From an uncultured Fibrobacter sp. (GTDB lineage: Bacteria; Fibrobacterota; Fibrobacteria; Fibrobacterales; Fibrobacteraceae), in contig NZ_CAMVDO010000019.1 of the NCBI RefSeq assembly GCF_947166265.1, positions 1 to 61,390 on the forward strand: DNA of 61,390 nucleotides, in the 5' to 3' direction. Shown one piece after another: positions 1-9,591 of the stretch (the stretch's first letter is position 1; every line of letters begins with the position of its first letter). The position numbers and the translations under genes are program-made. Below the pieces are notes generated by a model. It ran no database searches. It had not been told where the DNA came from and was given only the letters and a program-made list of their open reading frames with translations.

Positions 1-165
1 TCCATTGGAAAACCCGTCGCGACATTGCGACGGGCTATCCCATTATAGAGTTTTTCTTGACCGTTTGTGGGATGGCTCTGTTCGACCGGAACGGTGGCTC
101 CGCATTTTCCGGAAGGGTGGCTCTCTAGCACCGGACTCGTGGCTCAAAGTACGCCGGAATAATCA
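1..165. mobile_element. End of an IS21-type insertion sequence, running off the left edge
   Basis: Four direct repeats of about 22-23 bp carry TGGCTC (73-78, 95-100, 118-123, 140-145) each followed by CCGGA (86-90, 109-113, 131-135, 154-158). Tandem transposase-binding repeats of this TGG..CCGGAAT kind are typical of IS21-family ends. A strong hairpin (CCCGTCGC 13-20 with GCGACGGG 27-34) further inside could be the transcription stop of the transposase operon. A terminal CA at 164-165 is a plausible element boundary. The transposase genes lie outside the window, so the family call rests on the end structure alone. Confidence 0.6.
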
Positions 166-662
166 CGTTTCCATTCTTTGTTGTTTTTCGCTATTAAATC
201 ATCTAAAGCATCTTTTTTATTTTGCTTATCTTCAAGTAATTTTTTCTTTTTCGCATTTTCTTTTTTGTATTCAGCATTCAAAGATTTATCATATCTTTTT
301 CTCTTATGTAAATCACTAATTATTTTGTTTTGCTGACGCCATTCTTCTAGAACCAATTCGTATGCATCTCGTTCCTTCTTTACAGATTGTTCACTATACA
401 CAAATTTTGATTCAGACTTGTATCTTTGTAGTTGATCATAATCCGCCTTAATAATTAATTCCAATTCATCATATAAAGGCCCAAGCATTTTTCGTAAAGC
501 TGTATTAATTTTTATAGCGTTACCTAATTCTTCTTTTTCTTCATCTGATAATTTCGACTCCTCTTTATCGTAGGCTATACGATTTGCAAACCATTCCCAA
601 TGTTTTTGAGCAAGAGTATCAAGTTTCGTGTCGAAATCATCTTTTTTCCCAATATAAATCAT
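144..662 (-). CDS. Small charged coiled-coil protein, 3' end apparently cut by the IS
   Basis: 172 residues, very rich in Lys and Glu, with a long predicted coiled coil over the C-terminal two thirds. No known family was recognised. Its ATG overlaps the TGA of the upstream ATPase (ATGA), with AGAGG as ribosome binding site, so the two are translationally coupled and probably act together. The last six residues (DYSGVL) and the stop codon are encoded by the IS21-type terminal repeat. The native reading frame therefore probably ends at about residue 166 (NKEWKR), and an unknown C-terminal part, possibly a catalytic domain, is missing. In comparable ATPase-partner defence pairs such as Septu the partner is an HNH nuclease, but no HNH motif is visible in what remains. 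Confidence 0.6.
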   Translation of the reverse strand: MIYIGKKDDFDTKLDTLAQKHWEWFANRIAYDKEESKLSDEEKEELGNAIKINTALRKMLGPLYDELELIIKADYDQLQRYKSESKFVYSEQSVKKERDAYELVLEEWRQQNKIISDLHKRKRYDKSLNAEYKKENAKKKKLLEDKQNKKDALDDLIAKNNKEWKRDYSGVL

Positions 663-2308
663 TTATTCCTCTCAGCAGATTTTATTTTTTGCAAAAGCAA
701 TGATTTCAATATAGGATTGCCAATTCGATTTACAAAGGAATAATCTATAGAAAGCGGACGATTTTCTTCTTTACACTTTTTCATGTCATTAATAATCTTA
801 GTAATTTGATTCTCTACAAATCCACCTATAGAACTTTCTAAGAAAAAACCATCCTTCATAATATCGTAAATATTTCCACCAAAACATCTTGTCGGATTAT
901 AGTCACATTTCACATTTGAGAAGAAACCTGATTTTTCTTGTATTCTTTTCATTTTTAGAATGCTTTCGTCTGCAAAATCAGATAACATAAATGGAGAATG
1001 AGTCGCTATAAAAAGCTGAAGATTCAATTTTATTCCAAAAGAATCACTCATAGCATCAAGACTTTCTAAAAACTTTGTAAACCATATTCTCTGCCATTCA
1101 GGATGTAAGCCTCTATCAACTTCATCTAAAATCAATAAATAATTAGACACTTCTGTTGGATTTTTACTTTTCTTTATCACATTCCAAAAACGGGAAAAGA
1201 ACTGCATATATTCATATTCTCCGGCACTCATTGGAAAATCTATCGTAACAGGCATAAATATAAAATACGGATTTATCCTTCTTAAATATTCACGAAATTT
1301 AAAAACTTGTTCATAATTATTTTCCAAATTATACATAACAGCATCTACTTGTACATCATTTTCAAAATAAACTTTTCCTAAATTGGCTACTTCCATTAAT
1401 TTCGCAACATTTTCATAAACTGTTGGGTACGTTTTTTGCATATATTCAGCAATAGATCCTGCAAAAATATCTTTAGTATCATTGCATTCCTTTTCACAAA
1501 CGCCTAGCCACGCAACTAACAACATTTTTTCAAAAAAATTTTTAACTCTATTTCTTAATACAGTTAAAGAAAGGGAATTGAAATATTCTTTCCCTTCAAA
1601 CTTCTTGTTTTCTAACAACTGTTCAATCTTTCTGCCAATTGAAGTATCATCAAATGTAAAAATCAATCTTGGAGGAATATTTATCATTTTCCACAAAAAA
1701 GAATCACCTATATCATCTTTTATTTTGGAAAAATCAATTAAAAAATCAATAAGAACATTTTCTTCTTCTAAGCAAAATCGATTAATAGAATCATTATGTC
1801 GTGTACGCATAAGATAGTTTTTTCGCATATTAATGAGATTGCCTGTTCTAACAAGTTCATCGTGATATCTTGAAAAGTCAGATGAATATATAATTGTTTT
1901 AAAAAAAGGAAGATTTTTAATTTGCTTATAATTGCAAAGGCATTCGCATCCTTTTGCATAATAAAAAAGTTCATCTTTTTCCTCCCAAACAACAACATAA
2001 GATGAAATCATATTGAGATTATTGCCAGAAACTATATTTCCAATTAATTTCAACAACGAAGATTTACCAGTTCCATTTTTACCAACAAATACTTTCAAAT
2101 CTTGAATTTTATCTGAATATTCTATAAGATCTTTATTCAGAAATACATTCAAATCATAAAGTTTTCTTCCATCTGAATCCCACTTGTATTCAAAATGATA
2201 CTTCGATGACAAATCAACTCCTAAATTTTCAAACAGAAATCTATTTTCATGATTCATGAAATCTATTTCTTTATATTTTTCAACCCAGAAAAAAACCAAT
2301 CTTTTCAT
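659..2308 (-). CDS. ABC/AAA ATPase of defence-system type
   Basis: About 549 residues from the ATG at 2308, which has GGAGA six bases upstream; a GTG at 2320 is an alternative start. Walker A is GKNGTGKSS at residues 76-84. An SAGE signature-like motif lies near residue 360, Walker B reads LLILDEVD near 390 followed by RGLHPEW, and an H-loop-like ATHSP lies near 435. This layout is that of SMC/OLD-like ABC ATPases (AAA_15/AAA_21) that power phage-defence modules such as Septu or Gabija. It sits 63 bp downstream of the STAND-like gene and is coupled to the small coiled-coil gene at 144-662. DNA is clearly more AT-rich than the housekeeping genes of the window, suggesting acquisition. If the partner is truncated, the module may be inactive. 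Confidence 0.75.
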   Translation of the reverse strand: MKRLVFFWVEKYKEIDFMNHENRFLFENLGVDLSSKYHFEYKWDSDGRKLYDLNVFLNKDLIEYSDKIQDLKVFVGKNGTGKSSLLKLIGNIVSGNNLNMISSYVVVWEEKDELFYYAKGCECLCNYKQIKNLPFFKTIIYSSDFSRYHDELVRTGNLINMRKNYLMRTRHNDSINRFCLEEENVLIDFLIDFSKIKDDIGDSFLWKMINIPPRLIFTFDDTSIGRKIEQLLENKKFEGKEYFNSLSLTVLRNRVKNFFEKMLLVAWLGVCEKECNDTKDIFAGSIAEYMQKTYPTVYENVAKLMEVANLGKVYFENDVQVDAVMYNLENNYEQVFKFREYLRRINPYFIFMPVTIDFPMSAGEYEYMQFFSRFWNVIKKSKNPTEVSNYLLILDEVDRGLHPEWQRIWFTKFLESLDAMSDSFGIKLNLQLFIATHSPFMLSDFADESILKMKRIQEKSGFFSNVKCDYNPTRCFGGNIYDIMKDGFFLESSIGGFVENQITKIINDMKKCKEENRPLSIDYSFVNRIGNPILKSLLLQKIKSAERNK

Positions 2309-2371
2309 TTCATTCTCCACATTTAATTGTTATTCAATTCCATAATAATCTTCAATAAGAACACATCCCAT

Positions 2372-5300
2372 TCAATGCAGCCTAAATTCATCCAAAAGCC
2401 ATGCGGCCTGTTCATCACCTGCATCTACCAAAGTCTCTAAAATTCTTTCATATGCATCTGTTAAATTCTTGTCTTTCTTTATTTCGTCCGAATATTTAAC
2501 AAAAGCAGCCGTTATAATAACATTTGCAATCTGCATTGTCTCTTTCAGCGGACCTGAAATAGAAGCTGCTTCTTTAGCCTCTTTCAAAGACACATCTATC
2601 GCATCAAGAATCTCCGGCAACAACTCTTCTTCATTCAAATTACATATGCCATAAAATATTTCTTCTATAGCGTACTTACCATACTTCTTTAACTGTTCAT
2701 TAATAAAATATTTGTCTTGGTACGAATATTTAACTTTAAATTGCTTTGGATTTTGAACATAAGAACTTCTTAAGCAGAAGCAGAGAGCCTTATAGAAGAA
2801 TCGTTTTAACGATTCATTTGAAAGGTTCTCCACCTTTTGCCCGATATATAGCATCTTCTTCTTTATATCATTTCTTTTTTCAGGATGGTCGCTGTTATCA
2901 AAATATGCACATTGCATATACTTAAAAATATCCGAATAAAGACGCTCTGTTTCATTTAATAAAATAGGATAATCAATATCGTCAAACAAAAGATTTATTG
3001 CGGCATAATCGTCTGTATTTTTTTCCACAATCTCACGACGCAATAATTCTTCAACTTCATCCCTTTGGCGGAACTGTAATAATTCTTCCGCTCCATTGCG
3101 ATTTTGAATTTGTCCCCAAATGCGGATCATGCATTTCAAAATTTCTTTAACAACTTTAGCAAAAAGAGAATCCTTAAAATCTAAGCCGCAATTAGCAACA
3201 AAACACAAAGTGCTAATATCATAATCATCTATATTGAAATCTGTAATTTCAAGAGGATCTTCCTCATATAAATATCTGCGAATGATTTCATCCTTTTGGC
3301 TATTATAAGCAGGCAGAGACTTTTCTCGGAAAATCCTATCAGCATACCATAATAAACGATGCATATTAGGCGAATATACAAAATCACCTTTTTCTTTTTT
3401 TAAATATTCAGCATTATATTTTTGATGATTCATCTCATCTTTAGCAAGCATTAAAATGGTATTAAAGAATGGTCTCGCAATATCTCTACAGCCCTCATAG
3501 CACAGAATTCTTTTTATAGTCTTTGATAATTCAAGTATTATTCCATTGTTTTCTTGGAATGTAAGAATGTCCAACATGAGTTTTTTTATTTCATTCTTTA
3601 CCTGTATTGAAATATCCATTCTTAATTGCACCCATAGGGCACCAACAAGATTATTGTCACTTACAAACGATTCTCTTTTTAAATATTTTCGTATTCCATC
3701 AATCCATATACGGCAAAGATAATCTCTTCGATTTTGATTTAATTTTATGTCCGCTAATGCACAAAATATGAGTTGTATGGTTTTATTTTCAGTTTGCAAT
3801 TTGAAATAAGCATCTTTTTTAGACTGTTCAATAGCGTAATCAATTGTTGCATTTATCAATTGGTTGTTTATATTATCCTTGTCTTTTATCGCCTCTGTAT
3901 AATTGGTTAAAAATTTTCTAATAGGACCATCACACTCTTTATATTGCTCTACTAATTTCTTCGCAGCTCCTTTAATTTGATGCTTAGATCCCTTTGCAAC
4001 ATCGCTCTTTTCTTCAGTATAAGCACACCCTTCCATAATTTGAATTTGAAGATATCGGTCTGCTTCTTCTGCATTATTATTTGTAATAGAATAGAGATAA
4101 TCACAAATTTTTTTACATTTTCCTTCAACCATATCTTTATGTATTTGCCTAGAGATTCGAACATAGTCTCTCAAGCAAATATCGCATTTTTCATCAAGTT
4201 CATACCTATTCTTTAATAAGGGAACACCCATAATTGCCTGTGAGATTTGTCTTTCTAATATTTTTTGCGGTTCATCTTTGTGGTGCAACGAACTGCGGCT
4301 AATATCCCACCATATCAAATCCATATTCGTCGCTAAATCAACTGCATAACCAGGCAATTCTTTTAAGAAATGAAGCCCTATATAATTGATTATAGACAAC
4401 AATGCAACATTATTTGAATTTTTGTATATTTCAAAACGAATTTTATCTGCAAATCTATAGAAAGAATCATCCTTTCCATCATTTACTATTTCTAATAATT
4501 TTATTATTGTTTTCTTTAACAAATAAATAACATCACTCAGGAGCAAAGGAATTTCATATTCATGAGTAGCGCAAATCCATAATTTTGGATGTCCCCAATA
4601 AACTTTTTTTGAACCAGAATCAACAAAAGTAAGCTTTATCTTTTTTACTTCATTCGGTTGAACCGATGCAAAATATGATACCGAAGAATTAACAAAATCA
4701 ACAGTCCAATAAAAAGCTTTCCAAAAATCACATTTTAGAAGAAATGCAAAAAAGAGATTCTTCATCTCAATTGGGTCCTCATCAGAAAAACCCGATGAAA
4801 AGTTATAATCCCTGGCACAATGGCTCAAGCCAAATTGTTTTTCTTTTTCGCGACCATAAAAATCGTCCTGAGGATTATAATCGAATGACAACCACAATTT
4901 TTTCGCTAATCGGCCCATTTCGTCAGGCAAAACCTTAACTAAAGTAAATTCACATTCTTTTATAGTCCATTCAGCTATATTTTCTGAAAAACGCTGTCCA
5001 CTACGATCTTCGCTTTGTTTTTTTTCAATTATTTCGGTAATAAAGGCTTTTATCCAATCCTTAGATGCATCCGCCATTCTATAGATTGCACGTAATAAAG
5101 GCTTTATCGCTCTAGGGATGTCCATGCCCCAATATTCAGATTTGTCATTTCTCTTTTCAGCTACATAATGTTCTAAAATTTTGCAAGCCGCTTTTGATGT
5201 TTCCAAATCTCTATTTTCAGATTTTGAGTAATCATCGCAAAGTTTGACAACAGATTCTCGATCAGCATCATATGATTGATTCTCAGAAATTAAACGAATT

Positions 5301-7051
5301 AAGCATTCTCTCGCCTTGCCTGTAGGAATCAACTGTAAGAAATGGTAACCTGACGCCGACACAAACGGTTTAGCATCAAAAGCGTATAGATTTATAATTC
5401 GTATGAATTCTAATAAAAAACCAGAACTCAAAAGTTTTGTATAATAATCATAAAAGAAATCTTGGCAGTATTCAGATTTAACGATTCCTATTATTGTTTG
5501 ACCACGCCAATTATCATCGCCATCTAGCTTGAAGACTAATTGATAAATAAATTTTTCTCTAGAATCTTTAGCAAAGATTTTATTAGAGATCCATATTTGA
5601 TATCTTCTATATGCACACCGACCAAAATCCTTTATCGCATTGAAAAAAGTGGCATATTCTCCATTACATTCATCAAACAATCGATCAAACTTTATTTCAA
5701 AACATATATCCTCAAATAAATCATGCTTTAGCCGAACTAAATCTCCGTTAACAGCAACAATACATTCTGATTCTAGTTTTTTCAAGATTTCTTCATCTAA
5801 ATCATTTTTATTGACGCCCAGCCGAAATTCCTTAGCTCTATCAAAAACGATTTTCTCAATTGTTTCCCTAATCTTCGACAAATTTAAGCCACTGTCTCTT
5901 GCTTTATTCCCCAAACAAATAATGTCATTCCAAATTTTATTTCTTAAATCACACTCATTATTTACATCTGAAATTGAATTAAAATTTGAAAGAATAAGAC
6001 TGATGTAAAGAGGATTTTTTAACAGGGCCGAATATTTATCCGATTTAGACAATTCTTTAATAAGCGGATATTTACTACATATTCCTTCAATTTCTTCTCT
6101 AGAAAGTTCTTCAACTTTATATGGTTGGACTTCATAATTCGCAAATAATTTTGCAAATGCCCCCATGTCAGAAGTTCGACAACTTGTCACAATATGAACA
6201 TTTTCATTTTTTCTTGCAAGTTCAAATAATTCCTGCAAAAGTTCAATTCTTACAATCGAATTTTGAACATCGGCAATAAATTCTAGTGCATCGATGAAAA
6301 TATATAATTTATCGTTCGTAATACTTTTTATGCATTTTTCAACATTACAATGCCAAAGATCATCAATTCGTGATGCAGAATTAAGTTGTTCCGCCCTAGT
6401 GTATAATACGTATTTTTCGGCACTTATCAGTTTCTTGCACAAAGCAGATTTACCCACACCAGCACTTCCGCTAATGCAAATAATTTGAGCGTTATCTTGC
6501 TTTATTTTCTCAATAATCTCACTACGATCTATTTCGTATTCATTTTTAATTTTATCATCAATGTTAATAAGCCCTATATTTTTACTTCTTTCAATAGCCT
6601 TTTCAAATTTACAACTATTTTCTTTAGAATCTTTTTCTGCAATATCGTTTAATTGTTTTTGAATTTTATTAAAACTGCTTTCTTGATTATCCAATAAAAC
6701 TTGTGCATCGTGATTTAGTGACTTTCTAATAGATTCATTATAGACTTCAAATGCTCTATAAACATACTCCTTAACATAATTCCGTTCTTTTTCATTTATT
6801 TTCACAAATTTGCTATCTATTAGAACCAATGCTTGTATTTGAGAAATCTCTTCTAAAGAGAAAATATGATTCCCATATGCGGACTTCATATTTTTCTGGA
6901 ATGTTTCTAAGATATTCCTAACCCTAGAATTCTTAGAGTTTATCTTTGGAAAAACAAAATGCTTTCCAAAAAGACGCATCAAAAGGCCTTTTAATCCCGT
7001 GGCTATCGTAATTAAAGCACTAGCAAAATTTGCGGCATTAATAGGATCCAT
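2372..7051 (-). CDS. Giant STAND-like NTPase with helical-repeat C-terminus
   Basis: 1559 residues from the ATG at 7051, chosen because GGGGGTG sits just upstream; a GTG at 7072 overlapping the preceding stop is the alternative. The N-terminal ~180 residues contain an amphipathic stretch (11-34) and a coiled coil. A P-loop NTPase follows: Walker A GSAGVGKSAL at 195-204, Walker B IFIDALE at 251-257, a sensor-like VTSCR at 288-292, then a winged-helix-like region ending in NPLYISLIL. The remaining ~1100 residues appear all-helical, without a recognised family. This three-part plan is that of STAND/NACHT signal-transduction NTPases, which in Avs-type systems recognise a phage protein through the repeats. 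It lies 17 bp after a small membrane protein, suggesting a sensor/effector pair. Function is inferred. Confidence 0.7.
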   Translation of the reverse strand: MDPINAANFASALITIATGLKGLLMRLFGKHFVFPKINSKNSRVRNILETFQKNMKSAYGNHIFSLEEISQIQALVLIDSKFVKINEKERNYVKEYVYRAFEVYNESIRKSLNHDAQVLLDNQESSFNKIQKQLNDIAEKDSKENSCKFEKAIERSKNIGLINIDDKIKNEYEIDRSEIIEKIKQDNAQIICISGSAGVGKSALCKKLISAEKYVLYTRAEQLNSASRIDDLWHCNVEKCIKSITNDKLYIFIDALEFIADVQNSIVRIELLQELFELARKNENVHIVTSCRTSDMGAFAKLFANYEVQPYKVEELSREEIEGICSKYPLIKELSKSDKYSALLKNPLYISLILSNFNSISDVNNECDLRNKIWNDIICLGNKARDSGLNLSKIRETIEKIVFDRAKEFRLGVNKNDLDEEILKKLESECIVAVNGDLVRLKHDLFEDICFEIKFDRLFDECNGEYATFFNAIKDFGRCAYRRYQIWISNKIFAKDSREKFIYQLVFKLDGDDNWRGQTIIGIVKSEYCQDFFYDYYTKLLSSGFLLEFIRIINLYAFDAKPFVSASGYHFLQLIPTGKARECLIRLISENQSYDADRESVVKLCDDYSKSENRDLETSKAACKILEHYVAEKRNDKSEYWGMDIPRAIKPLLRAIYRMADASKDWIKAFITEIIEKKQSEDRSGQRFSENIAEWTIKECEFTLVKVLPDEMGRLAKKLWLSFDYNPQDDFYGREKEKQFGLSHCARDYNFSSGFSDEDPIEMKNLFFAFLLKCDFWKAFYWTVDFVNSSVSYFASVQPNEVKKIKLTFVDSGSKKVYWGHPKLWICATHEYEIPLLLSDVIYLLKKTIIKLLEIVNDGKDDSFYRFADKIRFEIYKNSNNVALLSIINYIGLHFLKELPGYAVDLATNMDLIWWDISRSSLHHKDEPQKILERQISQAIMGVPLLKNRYELDEKCDICLRDYVRISRQIHKDMVEGKCKKICDYLYSITNNNAEEADRYLQIQIMEGCAYTEEKSDVAKGSKHQIKGAAKKLVEQYKECDGPIRKFLTNYTEAIKDKDNINNQLINATIDYAIEQSKKDAYFKLQTENKTIQLIFCALADIKLNQNRRDYLCRIWIDGIRKYLKRESFVSDNNLVGALWVQLRMDISIQVKNEIKKLMLDILTFQENNGIILELSKTIKRILCYEGCRDIARPFFNTILMLAKDEMNHQKYNAEYLKKEKGDFVYSPNMHRLLWYADRIFREKSLPAYNSQKDEIIRRYLYEEDPLEITDFNIDDYDISTLCFVANCGLDFKDSLFAKVVKEILKCMIRIWGQIQNRNGAEELLQFRQRDEVEELLRREIVEKNTDDYAAINLLFDDIDYPILLNETERLYSDIFKYMQCAYFDNSDHPEKRNDIKKKMLYIGQKVENLSNESLKRFFYKALCFCLRSSYVQNPKQFKVKYSYQDKYFINEQLKKYGKYAIEEIFYGICNLNEEELLPEILDAIDVSLKEAKEAASISGPLKETMQIANVIITAAFVKYSDEIKKDKNLTDAYERILETLVDAGDEQAAWLLDEFRLH

Positions 7052-7068
7052 CGTCACCCCCAAAAAAA

Positions 7069-7812
7069 TCACACAACTTCAGCGTTTTGCACAACGTGGT
7101 TCACAGCACTTGCAATTATAGAATCGATTTTTCGTCTTTCATTTTCAGTCAATTCAATAGACTCAATGCCTTTAATTGCTTTTTTTCCAGCACAACGGTT
7201 ATGCCAAGTTGTTTTGCGAAGTAATACCAGCAACTCAGATTTCAATTCATCTTTATACTCGTTTATCAAATCCGCTATTAACTCGGGTTGCATCTGATTG
7301 ATTGCCTCATTGATAAATGTCGCATTATTTTCATCAGGAATTTTTATATCTTCAAAATATTTAGATGCCGTTTGCAGCAAAATCTCCAAGTTATTTTTTC
7401 CTCTTAAATAGTAAGCCGTTACAGGCAAAATTGTAGCTAAGTTCGCAACCATTTCTTCATATTGTGTTCCCATTTTTTTCAATTCTTCAAAAGTCTGCTT
7501 TTGCAAAGCGGGAATAAGAGAATTTTTTATTATCGGACTATATTGCTTTTTTGACGCTTCTATCATTTTTTCATCTAAAATTGGAATAAGCTTTTTTACT
7601 CTTTGAAAGTAATAATCAAAGTAAGCATTCGTCATTTTTTCAGAATTGAGACGACTTATTAAAAAGAATACTTCTAACAAATAGTGAATAGATTTGTTTA
7701 TTACTTTAATCTCTTCCGATTTATGATTTTTATAATGAAGAAAATGTGTTGAAAAAACGCCTATCAAGACTCCCAAAAGTCCGGCTAGCGCTGAAATTAT
7801 GGTGCTCAACAT
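7069..7812 (-). CDS. Membrane-anchored helical protein paired with the STAND-like NTPase
   Basis: 247 residues from the ATG at 7812, with AAAGGAG seven bases upstream; the GTG two codons earlier is too close to that site. A single strongly hydrophobic segment at residues 1-25 should anchor the protein in the membrane; the rest is a soluble, helix-rich domain of no recognised family. It is the gene immediately before the STAND-like NTPase, separated by 17 bp, and follows hsdS by 12 bp. Position and topology fit a membrane effector or membrane tether for the NTPase. It could equally be a regulator; nothing catalytic can be seen. Confidence 0.7.
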   Translation of the reverse strand: MLSTIISALAGLLGVLIGVFSTHFLHYKNHKSEEIKVINKSIHYLLEVFFLISRLNSEKMTNAYFDYYFQRVKKLIPILDEKMIEASKKQYSPIIKNSLIPALQKQTFEELKKMGTQYEEMVANLATILPVTAYYLRGKNNLEILLQTASKYFEDIKIPDENNATFINEAINQMQPELIADLINEYKDELKSELLVLLRKTTWHNRCAGKKAIKGIESIELTENERRKIDSIIASAVNHVVQNAEVV

Positions 7813-7824
7813 ATTCACACTCCT

Positions 7825-9099
7825 TTACCCTACCACTACTTGGCCGTTCATGAGGAGTGGGAGGAGTTTGTCGCGGAGAGCGGTGAGTTTAGCAATTTCA
7901 ACGGTATTGCTTTTTATCCTTTCGAATATAGATTTCACTTTTTTGCAGTAGAGATCTATAATTTCGTTGGGAGCAATAGACAAGAAAGATTGTTCGATAT
8001 CCAATGTGTTAATGGATTTGAAAACAGAACCGGAGCCTTTCTTTTTGAGTTGCTCAATCAGTTGTTTTGTCAAATAGAATAGGTATTCGTATTTTTCCAA
8101 ATCAAATGGTTTTAAAGCATAGCAAGATTGGTTCATCGCCATCGGCTTTCCACAGACAATAAGTTTCCCTACAGAGCCTCTTGCTGTAATAAAAATTGTT
8201 TTTGGCGGATATAGTGCCGATGCGCAATTGTTTAAACCGTTTTCAGTGATGTATTCTTCCGTTGACAACTGGAAAACATCTCCGCAATAATCCGTTGGGC
8301 CGAAAAACGGGATGTCGCCATTCCAATATTCCGGTTTGGCTTTACTTGGAGTTCCGCCAGGAAGGATTTCCATCAGCGGACAAATGTTGCTCACTTTCCA
8401 CCCTACAGGAATTTCCCTTTTGAGGGTGGGGTTGTAGGTCATGGGGCCGCCGGTGGTTTTGTAGGGGTGGCCGTTTTTGTCGGGGAAGTCGTATTGGACG
8501 AACCAGTAGTCGTATAGGCGTTTTGCCATTGCTTCGAGTTTCTGGTTCATCTTTTTGTTCAGGGCGATTTTGTCGTCTAATGCGGAAAGGACGGAGGCGA
8601 TTTTCTTTTGCTCCGGCAAAGAAAGCAATGGAATCCGCAAAGACTTTAAGTCTGGGATATTTAAATTACTAACAATAGAGCCTGTTTGATCAATAATCTG
8701 TATCTGCTTTTGAACAAATTGACTTTGAATAGCGAACAATATATAGTTTGGATCTGCAACATCTTTATTAATCTTTAGAAGAACCAGTCTTTGTCCCAAG
8801 CAACATTTTAGATTTTTTGGAATCATACAAACAGCTCCCATTGGGGCTTCTCTTGATATCACTAAATCTTCAAATTCAGGACATGCTCTTTGTGTTCTTT
8901 TTTCAAAAGTTTCTTCATCAACAAAGAATCCGTTTGAAAAATCCAAAGAACCATTAACAATATTGAAATTTCTAATTACACGAATTCCTTCGTTTTTCCA
9001 TTCTGGTGTGGAATGAGGGCAATCAATAACATCACTGCACAAGTCTCCTAACTTGTACATTTTCATGTCACAAATTCGTTCATCTAAAGTCATTTCCAT
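7825..9099 (-). CDS. hsdS: Type I restriction-modification specificity subunit
   Basis: 424 residues. The ATG at 9099 has AAGGA five bases upstream; the frame is open to 9138, but those extra codons lie in a dispersed repeat (9100-9180). HsdS holds two target recognition domains that read the two halves of the bipartite DNA site. The first covers about residues 10-160, followed by the conserved helix SLPEQKKIASVLSALDDKI. A second begins at EIPVGWK and is followed by the second helix ending at TALRDKLLPLLMNGQV. Together with HsdM it forms the methylase and with HsdR the restriction complex. The gene is separated from hsdM by a small ORF, which is unusual. The first target domain is AT-rich and may have been exchanged by recombination, as is common in hsdS. 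Confidence 0.93.
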   Translation of the reverse strand: MEMTLDERICDMKMYKLGDLCSDVIDCPHSTPEWKNEGIRVIRNFNIVNGSLDFSNGFFVDEETFEKRTQRACPEFEDLVISREAPMGAVCMIPKNLKCCLGQRLVLLKINKDVADPNYILFAIQSQFVQKQIQIIDQTGSIVSNLNIPDLKSLRIPLLSLPEQKKIASVLSALDDKIALNKKMNQKLEAMAKRLYDYWFVQYDFPDKNGHPYKTTGGPMTYNPTLKREIPVGWKVSNICPLMEILPGGTPSKAKPEYWNGDIPFFGPTDYCGDVFQLSTEEYITENGLNNCASALYPPKTIFITARGSVGKLIVCGKPMAMNQSCYALKPFDLEKYEYLFYLTKQLIEQLKKKGSGSVFKSINTLDIEQSFLSIAPNEIIDLYCKKVKSIFERIKSNTVEIAKLTALRDKLLPLLMNGQVVVG

Positions 9100-9182
9100 A
9101 TTCGTCCTTATCACACCTTCACTTAGATTGCTTCTCATTCGCTACGCTCAGGGCAGGCCTGCTATAGTTCCTCAAAATGACG

Positions 9183-9479
9183 CTATCTTTTACCTAATTG
9201 CTTATCCAAGAAAATACTTTCTTCAAGTTCTTTGGTTTTACCAGCAAGTCTTGCCAACGAAGAAGCATTTGCCATTTGCTTTGCATCTTTTCGATTCTTT
9301 AGTTCTTGGCGTTTTTCGCTATCACGCTTTTCTTCTGCTAATTCCTCTTTTTCTTCTCTTCTTTTTTCTGCCTTTTCCTCATATTCCAATTGCATCTTAG
9401 CAATATCTTTAGAAACTCTAATAGCCCTTATTGACACAATAAGAGACGCTAAACTAATGACTATTGCAACTATTTCCAT
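9183..9479 (-). CDS. Small membrane/coiled-coil protein inside the hsd operon
   Basis: 98 residues. AGGAAAGG lies seven bases before the ATG, a strong sign that this is a real gene. Residues 1-17 form one hydrophobic helix (MEIVAIVISLASLIVSI), followed by a long Glu/Lys/Arg-rich coiled coil and a short tail. No family recognised. It lies between hsdM and hsdS on the same strand, flanked on both sides by dispersed intergenic repeats, so it may be a passenger brought in by recombination rather than a restriction subunit. A structural role at the membrane, or a link to the membrane protein and NTPase further down the operon, is possible. Confidence 0.6.
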   Translation of the reverse strand: MEIVAIVISLASLIVSIRAIRVSKDIAKMQLEYEEKAEKRREEKEELAEEKRDSEKRQELKNRKDAKQMANASSLARLAGKTKELEESIFLDKQLGKR

Positions 9480-9493
9480 AATAAACCTTTCCT

Positions 9494-9572
9494 AGATTCT
9501 TCGACTTCACTTCGTTTCGCTCAGGATGACACCGTTGCTAAAGGTGATTCCCGCCTTCGCGGGAATGACAGC
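9494..9572. repeat. Dispersed intergenic palindromic repeat
   Basis: Two motifs lie between hsdM and the small ORF: CTTCACTTCGTTTCGCTCAGGATGAC (about 9504-9530) and TTCCCGC-cttc-GCGGGAA followed by TGAC (9548-9569). Related copies appear before hsdS (9130-9180, CGCTCAGGGCAGGC) and before lysC (59901-59974), and part of the family lies inside the binding-protein gene at 32.7-32.9 kb. They are short, non-coding, partly palindromic and repeated, like REP or MITE elements. Confidence 0.6.
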
Positions 9573-9591
9573 ATAATCCGAGCATCATCAA

